From Vannielia litorea (lineage in GTDB: Bacteria > Pseudomonadota > Alphaproteobacteria > Rhodobacterales > Rhodobacteraceae), in assembly GCF_019801175.1 (NCBI RefSeq), contig NZ_JAHVJR010000001.1, positions 496,001 through 560,000 of the forward strand: 64,000 nt of DNA, in the 5' to 3' direction. Shown one piece after another: positions 8,186 through 15,459 of this stretch (position 1 is its first letter; each line of letters opens with the position of its first letter). The translations under genes and the position numbers were made by a program. Below the pieces are notes generated by a model. That model was not told the DNA's origin. It was given only the letters and a program-made list of their open reading frames with translations, and made no database searches.

Positions 8186-8968
8186 GTGAACGATACGGTC
8201 ATCCGTGCCGACAACCTCGACCTGACCTTCCAGACGAAGGACGGGCCGGTTCATGCCCTCAAGGGGGTTTCGCTCGACATTGGCAAGGGCGAGTTCGTCA
8301 GTTTCATCGGGCCGTCCGGGTGCGGGAAGACGACCTTTCTGCGCTGCATCGCGGCCCTCGAGACCCCGACGGGCGGCAGCCTGAGCGTGAACGGGATGAC
8401 CCCGGAGCAGGCCCGTAAATCAAGGGCTTACGGCTATGTCTTCCAGGCCGCGGGGCTCTACCCTTGGCGGACCATCGCGGGTAACATCAAGCTGCCGCTG
8501 GAGATCATGGGGTTCGACAAGGCCGAGCAGGAGGAGCGTGTGAAAAACGTGCTGCAACTGGTTGATCTGGAAGGCTTTGGCGGAAAATACCCCTGGCAGC
8601 TTTCAGGCGGGATGCAGCAACGGGCCTCGATTGCCCGCGCGCTGGCCTTCGATGCCGAGATCCTGTTGATGGACGAACCCTTTGGTGCGCTTGATGAAAT
8701 TGTCCGCGACCACCTTAACGAGCAGCTCCTCGCACTCTGGGCGCGGACGGGCAAGACGATAGGGTTTGTTACCCATTCCATACCCGAAGCGGTCTATCTC
8801 TCAACCAAGATCGTTGTCATGTCGCCCCGGCCGGGCCGGATCAGCGATGTGATAGACAGCCCGCTGCCTTCCGAAAGACCTTTGGAAATCAGGGACTCAG
8901 CGGAGTTTATTGAAGTGGCGCACCGGGTCCGTGAGGGGCTGCGAGCAGGGCATTCCTACGATGATTAA
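8186..8968 (+). CDS. ABC transporter ATP-binding protein, NitT/TauT family
   Basis: 260 residues from a GTG start (8186) with a GGAAGAA ribosome site. Walker A GPSGCGKTT is at 42-50, the Q-loop region is FQAAGLYPW, the signature is LSGGMQQRASIARAL, and Walker B is ILLMDEPFGALDE. The short Q-loop to signature layout and the HSIPEA switch segment are typical of SsuB/TauB/ThiZ-like ATPases. With the two permeases and binding protein downstream it forms one importer. The operon points to a pyrimidine, hydantoin or carbamoyl-amino acid as substrate, which is inference. Confidence 0.92.
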   Translation: MNDTVIRADNLDLTFQTKDGPVHALKGVSLDIGKGEFVSFIGPSGCGKTTFLRCIAALETPTGGSLSVNGMTPEQARKSRAYGYVFQAAGLYPWRTIAGNIKLPLEIMGFDKAEQEERVKNVLQLVDLEGFGGKYPWQLSGGMQQRASIARALAFDAEILLMDEPFGALDEIVRDHLNEQLLALWARTGKTIGFVTHSIPEAVYLSTKIVVMSPRPGRISDVIDSPLPSERPLEIRDSAEFIEVAHRVREGLRAGHSYDD

Positions 8969-8984
8969 CCCTGTGAAACCGCCC

Positions 8985-9028
8985 ATGCACAACCGATGCA
9001 CAACTGATGCACATCCCATGCATACGCA
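8985..9028 (+). repeat. Four tandem 11-bp units in the ATPase-permease gap
   Basis: ATGCAC, ATGCAC, ATGCAC and ATGCAT start at 8985, 8996, 9007 and 9018, exactly 11 bases apart, with units such as ATGCACAACCG and ATGCACAACTG. The array fills most of the 84-base untranslated gap between the ATPase gene and the first permease gene, whose own start is also ATGCAC (9053). It may bind a protein on one helix face or act in RNA. Confidence 0.8.
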
Positions 9029-9052
9029 CGCTGCATTCAGGAGCATTAACTA

Positions 9053-9931
9053 ATGCACCGCGCGCTCCCTGTTCTGGCAGTTCTCGCCGTGCTGACCGCC
9101 ATCTGGTACCTCGGTGCGTGGCGGATGAACACGCCCTGGGCGCTGGCGCAGGCGGAGCGGGCCGGGGTGGAGCTGAGTGCCGGAGAGCTCTTTACCGAGA
9201 CCATGCGTCAGGAGCGGCCAAGGCTGCCCGCGCCGCACCAAGTGGCGGCAGAGCTGTGGAAGACGACAGGCGAGATGGCGCTGCGGGGCCGGGCCTTCAG
9301 CAAGCGGAGCCTGATCTACCACGGTGCGATCACGCTGGGGGCCACGCTCACCGGCTTTGCGCTGGGGGTCGCGCTGGGCATCCTCGGCGCGGTGGCGATC
9401 ACCTACAGCCGGGTGGCGGAGATGAGTCTGATGCCTTGGGCCATCGTCAGCCAGACGATCCCGATCGTGGCGCTGGCGCCGATGATCATCGTGCTCTCCA
9501 ACGCAGTGGGGATCGAGGGGCGGACGGTGCCGAAGGCGATCATCTCGGCCTACCTGTGCTACTTCCCGGTGCTGGTCGGCATGGTGAAGGGGCTGAACTC
9601 GCCCTCGGCCAGCCAGCTCGACCTGCTGAAGACCTACAACGCCAGCGGGCGCGACAGCTTCTTCAAGCTGCGGCTGCCGGCCTCGATGCCCTATCTCTTC
9701 ACCTCGCTGAAGGTGGCCATCGCCGCCGCGCTGGTGGGGACCATCGTGGGCGAGTTGCCCACCGGGGCGATCAGCGGACTGGGCGCGCGCATCTTGATCG
9801 GGGACCAGTTCGGCACGCCGCTGGCGATCTGGGCGGCGCTCTTTGCCGCTGCAATCCTCGCGGGCTTGCTGGTGACGGTGATCGGCGGGGTGCAGGCGCT
9901 GGTGCTCAGGCGGATGGGGATGGCGCGATGA
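9053..9931 (+). CDS. ABC transporter permease, NitT/TauT family (first)
   Basis: 292 residues with hydrophobic membrane segments, starting with LPVLAVLAVLTAIWYLGAW, then a long periplasmic-type stretch (about 30-90) and five or so further segments. The EAA-type coupling loop is recognisable in LDLLKTYNASGRDSFFKLRLPASMPY. The start at 9053 has AGGAG upstream and follows the 11-bp repeat array. It overlaps the second permease by 4 bases (ATGA), so the two proteins probably form a heterodimeric channel with the ATPase at 8186. Confidence 0.9.
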   Translation: MHRALPVLAVLAVLTAIWYLGAWRMNTPWALAQAERAGVELSAGELFTETMRQERPRLPAPHQVAAELWKTTGEMALRGRAFSKRSLIYHGAITLGATLTGFALGVALGILGAVAITYSRVAEMSLMPWAIVSQTIPIVALAPMIIVLSNAVGIEGRTVPKAIISAYLCYFPVLVGMVKGLNSPSASQLDLLKTYNASGRDSFFKLRLPASMPYLFTSLKVAIAAALVGTIVGELPTGAISGLGARILIGDQFGTPLAIWAALFAAAILAGLLVTVIGGVQALVLRRMGMAR

Positions 9932-10776
9932 CGGCGGTGGTGGCGGCAGTGGCCTTCTGGCTGGCGGCTTGGGGCCTGAACGTGGCGCTCGCCCGCTCGC
10001 GCTGGCGCAAGGCCCGCGCGGTGCGGATCGCCGTGCCGGTGATCTTTGGCCTCGCGGTGCTGGCGCTCTGGCAGGGGCTGGTGCGGGGGCTGGAGGTGAG
10101 CCCGGTGATCTTGCCGGCGCCCACCGACATTGCCCGCACCTTCGTGACCTCGACCGATGTGCTTTGGCAGGACTTCGTGCAGACCGTGCTGAAGGGGGCG
10201 CTCTCGGGCTACCTGATTGGCTGCGGGGTGGCCTTTGTGACCGCCATTGCGATTGACCGCAGCGCCTTTCTGACCGCCGGGCTTCTGCCCATCGGCAATT
10301 TCGTGGCGGCGCTGCCGATCGTGGGCATCGCGCCGATCCTTGTGAGCTGGTTCGGCTTTGACTGGCAATCCAAGGCCGCCGTGGTGGTGGTGATGGTTTT
10401 CTTCCCGGTGCTCGTGAACGTGGTGCAGGGGCTGAAGGAGACCGAGGCGATGCAGCGCGACCTGATGCGGACCTATGCTGCGAGCTACTGGCAGACGATG
10501 GTAAAGCTGCGGCTGCCTGCGGCCATGCCCTTCGTGTTCAACGGGCTGAAGATCGCCACCACGCTGGCGCTGATCGGGGCCATCGTGGCCGAGTATTTCG
10601 GCAGCCCGATCCGGGGCATGGGCTTCAGGATTTCGACCGGCGTGGGGCGGCTGGCGATTGACCTTGTCTGGGCCGAGATCGCCGTGGCCGCCCTTGTGGG
10701 CACCGCGTTTTATGGCATCGTCGCCATGATCGAGAAACTCGTGACCTTCTGGCACCCGAGCCAGCGGGTTGGTTGA
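9928..10776 (+). CDS. ABC transporter permease, NitT/TauT family (second)
   Basis: 282 residues from the ATG at 9928 that overlaps the preceding stop. Hydrophobic segments run through the protein, and the coupling loop is visible in DLMRTYAASYWQTMVKLRLPAAMPFVFNGL (split by the loop glycine region). It resembles the first permease in its C-terminal half, as expected for paired permeases of this family. A much longer open frame from 9007 through this gene exists, but its first part is antisense-like noise over the first permease, so the short start is correct. Confidence 0.9.
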   Translation: MTAVVAAVAFWLAAWGLNVALARSRWRKARAVRIAVPVIFGLAVLALWQGLVRGLEVSPVILPAPTDIARTFVTSTDVLWQDFVQTVLKGALSGYLIGCGVAFVTAIAIDRSAFLTAGLLPIGNFVAALPIVGIAPILVSWFGFDWQSKAAVVVVMVFFPVLVNVVQGLKETEAMQRDLMRTYAASYWQTMVKLRLPAAMPFVFNGLKIATTLALIGAIVAEYFGSPIRGMGFRISTGVGRLAIDLVWAEIAVAALVGTAFYGIVAMIEKLVTFWHPSQRVG

Positions 10777-10842
10777 GTGGGAGGAGACCCGCGCCGGGGG
10801 GCGCACTGATACCCAAACCAAAAACCAACAAGGAGAGTGACA

Positions 10843-11823
10843 ATGAAAAAATTCGTACTCGGCGCCGGGCTGGCGCTGGCCGCGGGGGCGGCGCAGGCGG
10901 CGGATGACGTGACGCTGCAACTCAAGTGGGTCACCCAGGCGCAGTTTGCGGGCTACTACGTGGCCGCCGATCAGGGCTTCTACGAGGAAGAGGGCCTGAA
11001 CGTGACGATCAAGCCGGGCGGCCCGGATATTGCCCCGACGCAGGTGATCGCCGGTGGTGGCGCCGATGTGATCGTGGAGTGGATGCCCGCCGCGCTGGCC
11101 GCACGGGAAAAGGGGCTGGCGCTGGTGAACATCGCGCAGCCGTTCAAATCTTCCGGCATGATGCTGACCTGCCTGAAGGAAACCGGTATCGAAGGGCCGG
11201 AGCAGTTTCCGGGCAAGACGCTGGGCGTCTGGTTCTTTGGCAATGAGTACCCGTTCCTGAGCTGGATGAGCACGCTCGGCATCCCGACCGAGGGCGGCGA
11301 GGATGGCGTGGAGGTGCTCAAGCAGGGCTTCAACGTGGACCCGCTGATCCAGAAGCAGGCCGATTGCATCTCGACCATGACCTACAACGAATACTGGCAG
11401 GTGATCGACGCCGGCATCCCCGAAGAGGAGCTAGTGACCTTCAAGTATGAGGATCAGGGCGTGGCGACGCTGGAAGACGGGCTCTATGTGATGGAAGAGA
11501 ACCTCGCCGACGATGCCTTCAAGGACAAGATGACCCGTTTCGTCCGGGCCTCGATGAAGGGCTGGAAGTGGGCCGAAGAGAACCCGGAAGATGCGGCTAT
11601 GATCGTGCTCGACAATGACGAGACCGGCGCGCAGACCGAGGGCCACCAAGTGCGGATGATGGGCGAGATCGCCAAGCTGACCGCCGGTTCCAACGGGGCC
11701 CTCGACCCGGCCGACTACGAGCGCACGGTGGCTACGCTGCTCGGCGGCGGCTCGGACCCGGTGATCACCAAGGAGCCGGAAGGCGCCTACACGATGGATA
11801 TCTCGGACGCCGCGCTTCAGTAA
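10843..11823 (+). CDS. ABC transporter substrate-binding protein, NMT1/THI5-like
   Basis: Periplasmic binding component of the importer. The 326 residues start at ATG 10843 with AGGAGAG 6 bases upstream. A signal peptide covers about 1-19 (MKKFVLGAGLALAAGAAQA). The mature protein begins with the NMT1-like block VTLQLKWVTQAQFAGYYVA, followed by DQGFYEEEGLNVTI and GPDIAPTQVIAGGGADV. Relatives bind thiamine pyrimidines, riboflavin, nitrate or taurine. Last gene of the pyd operon and closed by a terminator at 11866. Pyrimidine-type substrate is inferred from context only. Confidence 0.88.
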   Translation: MKKFVLGAGLALAAGAAQAADDVTLQLKWVTQAQFAGYYVAADQGFYEEEGLNVTIKPGGPDIAPTQVIAGGGADVIVEWMPAALAAREKGLALVNIAQPFKSSGMMLTCLKETGIEGPEQFPGKTLGVWFFGNEYPFLSWMSTLGIPTEGGEDGVEVLKQGFNVDPLIQKQADCISTMTYNEYWQVIDAGIPEEELVTFKYEDQGVATLEDGLYVMEENLADDAFKDKMTRFVRASMKGWKWAEENPEDAAMIVLDNDETGAQTEGHQVRMMGEIAKLTAGSNGALDPADYERTVATLLGGGSDPVITKEPEGAYTMDISDAALQ

Positions 11824-11835
11824 GCCGGCCCGGGT

Positions 11836-11854
11836 GGTGGGCAGATTGCCCGCC
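11836..11854 (+). repeat. Dispersed 19-bp hairpin repeat, copy A
   Basis: GGTGGGCAGATTGCCCGCC, an inverted repeat with a 3-base GAT loop. Two more copies with the same orientation lie at 19865 and 57058. This copy is 13 bases after the binding-protein stop and just before the terminator at 11866. Confidence 0.75.
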
Positions 11855-11865
11855 CTGCAAGACAC

Positions 11866-11895
11866 GGCCCGCCGGGGAGACCTGGCGGGCCTTTT
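11866..11895 (+). terminator. Rho-independent terminator of the pyd/ABC operon
   Basis: GGCCCGCC and GGCGGGCC arms (11866-11873 and 11884-11891) with a 10-base loop, followed directly by TTTT. It is 43 bases after the last gene of the operon. Confidence 0.85.
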
Positions 11896-11911
11896 GCATG
11901 GTCAGAGGGGG

Positions 11912-12343
11912 TCAGATGGTTTCGAGGTCGCTGACTTTCTTCATCTGACGCTTGTTGTACCAGGCTTGGTAATACTGCATCAGCCCTGTCTCCACGCCCA
12001 TTCGGGTGCGCTTGTCGCTCTCCCAGCCGGACCAGCGCAGGTAGATCTTGTCATCCGACGAGACGTTGATGCGGTGGTGGTAGATCCAGATGCACCCGGA
12101 GTGTTTGACGATCGGGCCGTTCACCGGGTCGGGGTGGAGGTAGGTGCGCAGGCGCGAGCGCAGGCCGCCTTCCTGCCCGGTCTCACCGATGTAGAGCACG
12201 CGGCCCACCTCGAGTTTGCCGGGGTCTTCGTTGAAGGCATAGAACCCCTCGAAATCGGGGATCAGCTTCATGTCGGCGATCAGGTCGGAGAGGCGGTGCG
12301 GTTTGCTCCACTTGATATGTTGCAGCCAGTCGGGGGCAGCCAT
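11912..12343 (-). CDS. Stand-alone GIY-YIG-like domain protein
   Basis: 143 residues from ATG 12343 with GAGGAC upstream; a longer in-frame start at 12382 lacks a ribosome site. The GIY-YIG hallmark is present in degenerate form: GFYAF around residue 33 and VLYIGETGQ about 20 residues later, followed by LRSRLRTYLHP with the usual Arg. A conserved Trp/Tyr-rich region follows. A clear metal-binding Glu is uncertain (ETGLMQYYQ is a candidate). The domain is found in nucleases and repair proteins; the role of this small version is unknown. It is transcribed alone and faces the ABC operon. Confidence 0.65.
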   Translation of the reverse strand: MAAPDWLQHIKWSKPHRLSDLIADMKLIPDFEGFYAFNEDPGKLEVGRVLYIGETGQEGGLRSRLRTYLHPDPVNGPIVKHSGCIWIYHHRINVSSDDKIYLRWSGWESDKRTRMGVETGLMQYYQAWYNKRQMKKVSDLETI

Positions 12344-12496
12344 TGGGGGTCCTCGCGGGTTGAATCGAAAATTGGTGCTCAAATGCGAGGCGAGTTTAGC
12401 AGGCCTGGGCCGTTCGGCAAAGTGACGGTCCGGTAAAAACCGGCGACCAGCGCCCCGGTGTGGGGCGGCTGGCCGGGCAGGTGGGGTGGAGCGGCG

Positions 12497-13027
12497 TCAG
12501 GCCTGATGGTCGAGCTGGCCGGGAGCGGGGGCCGGGCCGTTCACCGCGCTGAGGCCGGAGGCGTAGCGCGGCGGGGAGGCGCTGGCCGGGGCGGCGGCGC
12601 GTGCCTCGGTGCGGCTCGCCTCTGCGGTTTCGGCGCTGGCCTCTGCTTCGCGCGCGGCCTCTTCGGCGGCCTCGGCCTGGGTGGCGGCGGCGCGGGCGGT
12701 TTCAGCCGCGCCTTCTGCTTCGGTGGCCTCCTGCGCCTTTTCGCGGGCCTCTTCCTGCAAGCGGAGGATCTCGGCCGTCATTGCGGTGGGGATGCGGGCA
12801 TATTCCTTCAGCGGCGGGGGCGGGCGGCGCTCGCCATCGGAGCCGAGCACCTCGTCGCGCGCAGTGTCGAGCCGCGCCTTGGCGGGGGCCTCGGCCTTTT
12901 CGGGCGGGCGGATATCGGTTGATTGCGAGGCCACCGTGTTTTGCCGGTGGCGTGCGGCCAGCACCTGCGCCGGAAGGGCGAGGGACTGGGACGACTGGCC
13001 TTGGGTGTCGAGCCTCACCATGGTCAT
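12497..13027 (-). CDS. Ala/Glu-rich predicted coiled-coil protein
   Basis: 176 residues from ATG 13027, about 10 bases after GGAG. Residues about 80-150 are a repetitive Ala/Glu/Arg helix (EEAREKAQEATEAEGAAE and similar heptads), with proline-rich ends (RRPPPPLKEY before, APASASPPRY after). There is no signal peptide or membrane segment. I do not recognise a family. The codon use fits neighbouring genes and the ribosome site is plausible, but low-complexity composition leaves some doubt that the frame is coding; the opposite strand is also open. Confidence 0.55.
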   Translation of the reverse strand: MTMVRLDTQGQSSQSLALPAQVLAARHRQNTVASQSTDIRPPEKAEAPAKARLDTARDEVLGSDGERRPPPPLKEYARIPTAMTAEILRLQEEAREKAQEATEAEGAAETARAAATQAEAAEEAAREAEASAETAEASRTEARAAAPASASPPRYASGLSAVNGPAPAPGQLDHQA

Positions 13028-13151
13028 GTTTTTCAAGCTCCTGCGTTAACGGACCCCATGGCTGACACGATATCTTCATGAGAGTGGGCAAGAGGTTAAC
13101 GCGGCCCGGAAAAGTGACCTGATGGTTAATGCACCGGGCTGGTGGGGCGGC

Positions 13152-13940
13152 TCAGGTGCGGATCACGAAGCCGCGGGCGATGTGGCGGCGGACGAAGACG
13201 ATCATCAGAACGCCGGGCAGCAGCGAGAAGACGGTCATCGCCATGACGAGGCCGATATCGGTGCGGAAGGAGAAGAGCGCGTTGATCGCCATTGTGATCG
13301 GCTTGCCTCCGGTGCCGGTGAGGATACGGGCGAACACCACCTCGACCCATGAGAAGATGAAGCAGAAGAAGGCTGCCACGCCGATGCCGGGCGCGATGGC
13401 CGGGATCAGCTTGGAGAAGAAGAAACCGGGCAGCGACTGGCCGTCGAGAAAGGCGGTTTCGTCGAATTCGCGGGGCACGGCGGAGATGAAGCTCTCCAGG
13501 ATCCAGATCGCGATGGGCAGGTTGAACACGCAATGCACCAGCGCGATGCCGACGGGCGTGTTCACCAGCCCGAGGTTGGCGAAGAGGATGAAGATCGGCA
13601 GCGACAGCACCACCGGCGGCGTGACCCGGAAGGCGAGCATGAGGAACAGCACGTGCCGGTCGCCGGTAAAGCGGTAGCGCGAGAAGGCATAGGCTGCAGG
13701 CAGCCCGGCGGCGAGGCAGAGCGCCACGTTGAGCGTGACGTAGATGAAGCTGTTGCCGATGGAGGCGACCAGCGCGGGCGTGTCGAAGATGCGGGCGTAG
13801 TTCATGAGCGTGAACTGCCCGGTGTCCAGCCCGTCCTGCGGCAGGGTGGCGGTGAAGGAAAGCACCACCGTCTGGACCAGCGGCAGGGCGATGAAGAGCA
13901 ACAGCGCCGCAAGGGCGAGCGTACGGGCGGCGGCACTCAT
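13152..13940 (-). CDS. Carbohydrate/polyol ABC transporter permease, MalG/GlpQ-like
   Basis: 262 residues with six predicted membrane segments and the EAA loop ISAVPREFDETAFLDGQSL. The stretch VHCVFNLPIAIWILESF and the FFCFIFSWVEVVFARILT segment resemble what I recall of GlpQ, a permease of the rhizobial glycerol ABC transporter, but maltose-type permeases share this layout. It overlaps the upstream permease by 4 bases (ATGA). No ATPase or binding protein is adjacent, so partners must be elsewhere or lost. Confidence 0.85.
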   Translation of the reverse strand: MSAAARTLALAALLLFIALPLVQTVVLSFTATLPQDGLDTGQFTLMNYARIFDTPALVASIGNSFIYVTLNVALCLAAGLPAAYAFSRYRFTGDRHVLFLMLAFRVTPPVVLSLPIFILFANLGLVNTPVGIALVHCVFNLPIAIWILESFISAVPREFDETAFLDGQSLPGFFFSKLIPAIAPGIGVAAFFCFIFSWVEVVFARILTGTGGKPITMAINALFSFRTDIGLVMAMTVFSLLPGVLMIVFVRRHIARGFVIRT

Positions 13941-14779
13941 TGCGCGCGCCTGCGGGTGACCTGCACGAAGGCCCAGACCACGGTGATGACGATCAGGAAG
14001 TAAGTCATCGCCCGCGCCGCCGCCGAGCCGTAGCTGTAGGCGTTTATGTCTTCACCGAGGTCGAGCGAGAGGAAGGTGGTGGCGCCCTGCGGCCCGCCCG
14101 CGTTGATCCGGAAGGCCTCGGTGTAGATCATGAAGCTGTCGACGAAGCGGAGCAGCAGGACGATGGCCAGCGCCCCGGCGATCTTGGGCAATTCGATGTG
14201 GCGGAAGATGGCGGCGCGGGAGGCGCCGTCGATCTCGGCGGCGTGGTAGTAGGGGCGGGGGATGGCGGATAGGCCGGCGTAGGAGAGGATCACCACGAGG
14301 CCGAGCCAGTGCCATGTGTCCATCGTCACGATCAGCGCCCATGTGTGCAGCGCGGTGAACTTGTAATCGAACCCGGCGGCAATGAGCGAGGGCCCCACCA
14401 GCCCCTGTGGCCCGACGAGGGTGAGCCACATGCCGGGGATCATGTTCCACGGCACAACGAGCGGCAGCGCGAGGGCCATGAGGTAGAGCGTGGGGTGGCG
14501 GGTGGAGCGCAGCAGCAGCGCAACGGCGATGCCGAGCGGCACCTGAATGGTGAGCACCACGGCGGAGAACAGCGCGGAGCGGGCGAGCGAGGCCCAGAAG
14601 CGCTGGGAGGTGATGATCTCGCCATACCATTCCAGCCCGATCCAGTAGCGGCTCTCGAGGGTGAAGATGTCGTGGAAGGAGTAGTTGAGCACCGTCAGCA
14701 GAGGGATGACGGCCACGAGGCCCATGATGGCGATGGCGGGCAGAAGCAGCAGCCAGGCGCGGTTGCTGTGGGGCGTCAT
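13937..14779 (-). CDS. Carbohydrate/polyol ABC transporter permease, MalF/GlpP-like
   Basis: 280 residues with an N-terminal segment (WLLLLPAIAIMGLVAVIPLL) and about five further helices. The EAA-type loop reads YYHAAEIDGASRAAIFRHIELPKI. It is the first gene of a two-gene unit with the permease at 13152. The pair would form the membrane channel of a sugar or glycerol importer. A binding protein or ATPase is not found within several kilobases on either side. Confidence 0.86.
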   Translation of the reverse strand: MTPHSNRAWLLLLPAIAIMGLVAVIPLLTVLNYSFHDIFTLESRYWIGLEWYGEIITSQRFWASLARSALFSAVVLTIQVPLGIAVALLLRSTRHPTLYLMALALPLVVPWNMIPGMWLTLVGPQGLVGPSLIAAGFDYKFTALHTWALIVTMDTWHWLGLVVILSYAGLSAIPRPYYHAAEIDGASRAAIFRHIELPKIAGALAIVLLLRFVDSFMIYTEAFRINAGGPQGATTFLSLDLGEDINAYSYGSAAARAMTYFLIVITVVWAFVQVTRRRAQ

Positions 14780-14934
14780 CAGGAAATAGATGTCGTTAAC
14801 ATGTAATCAGTTGGCGGTGGATTGCAGGGCGAGTCAAGCGGCCGGGCGGGTGGAAAGCGGGTTCTCTTTGCAATTTGTTAACCATTGCACTATCTAAGTG
14901 ACCGAACGACAACAAGAATATCGGCAGGCTCACA

Positions 14935-15393
14935 ATGCTTACCTATGTCCGGCACGCTTGGGCGGAGTATCTTCGCCCCATGCTGCAACGCCCCCGGCGT
15001 TTGCAGGTGGGCGCGCTGTGCTATCGCAAGAGCGGTGGCGAGAAGCAGGTTTTGCTGGTGACGAGCCGAGGCACGGGCCGTTGGATCATCCCCAAGGGCT
15101 GGCCGATGCGCGGCAAGGATGCCGCCGGCGCGGCGCTACAGGAAGCCTGGGAAGAGGCCGGGGTGCGCAGCCAGAAGCGGCCCAAGGCGGCGATCGGCAG
15201 CTACACCTACGAGAAGACCCGCGACGAAGGCTGGGGCGTGCCGGTGGAGACACTGGTCTTTCCGGTCAAGGTCGAGGAGCTGGCCGAGGAGTTTCCCGAG
15301 GCCAGCGAGCGGCGGCGCAAGTGGGTCAGTCCCAAGGATGCCGCCAACATGGTGCAGGAGCCCGAACTGCAGGAGATCCTGCGCGGGCTCTGA
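14935..15393 (+). CDS. Nudix hydrolase, DIPP-like
   Basis: 152 residues. The Nudix box runs from the Gly of PKG (about residue 46) to EEAGV and keeps the catalytic QEAWEE glutamates, but the first box Glu is Lys (GK) and the box Arg is Gln. The PKGWPM context is familiar from alphaproteobacterial Nudix proteins related to diphosphoinositol/diadenosine polyphosphate hydrolases. Substrate unknown; a nucleoside or polyphosphate diphosphate is likely. It is divergent from the permease pair and 66 bases upstream of the phosphate transporter gene. Confidence 0.85.
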   Translation: MLTYVRHAWAEYLRPMLQRPRRLQVGALCYRKSGGEKQVLLVTSRGTGRWIIPKGWPMRGKDAAGAALQEAWEEAGVRSQKRPKAAIGSYTYEKTRDEGWGVPVETLVFPVKVEELAEEFPEASERRRKWVSPKDAANMVQEPELQEILRGL

Positions 15394-15459
15394 GCCGCGG
15401 GCTGGTTGACTCCGCTCCCCCCCGCAGGGCAGGTGATGCCCCAGACTGACTGAGGGGGG

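Noticed and set aside
9007..10776. A 589-residue frame joining the 11-bp repeat region to the second permease
   Set aside because: Its first 300 residues run in the wrong frame over the first permease gene and have no membrane pattern; the true gene starts at 9928 with an ATGA overlap.
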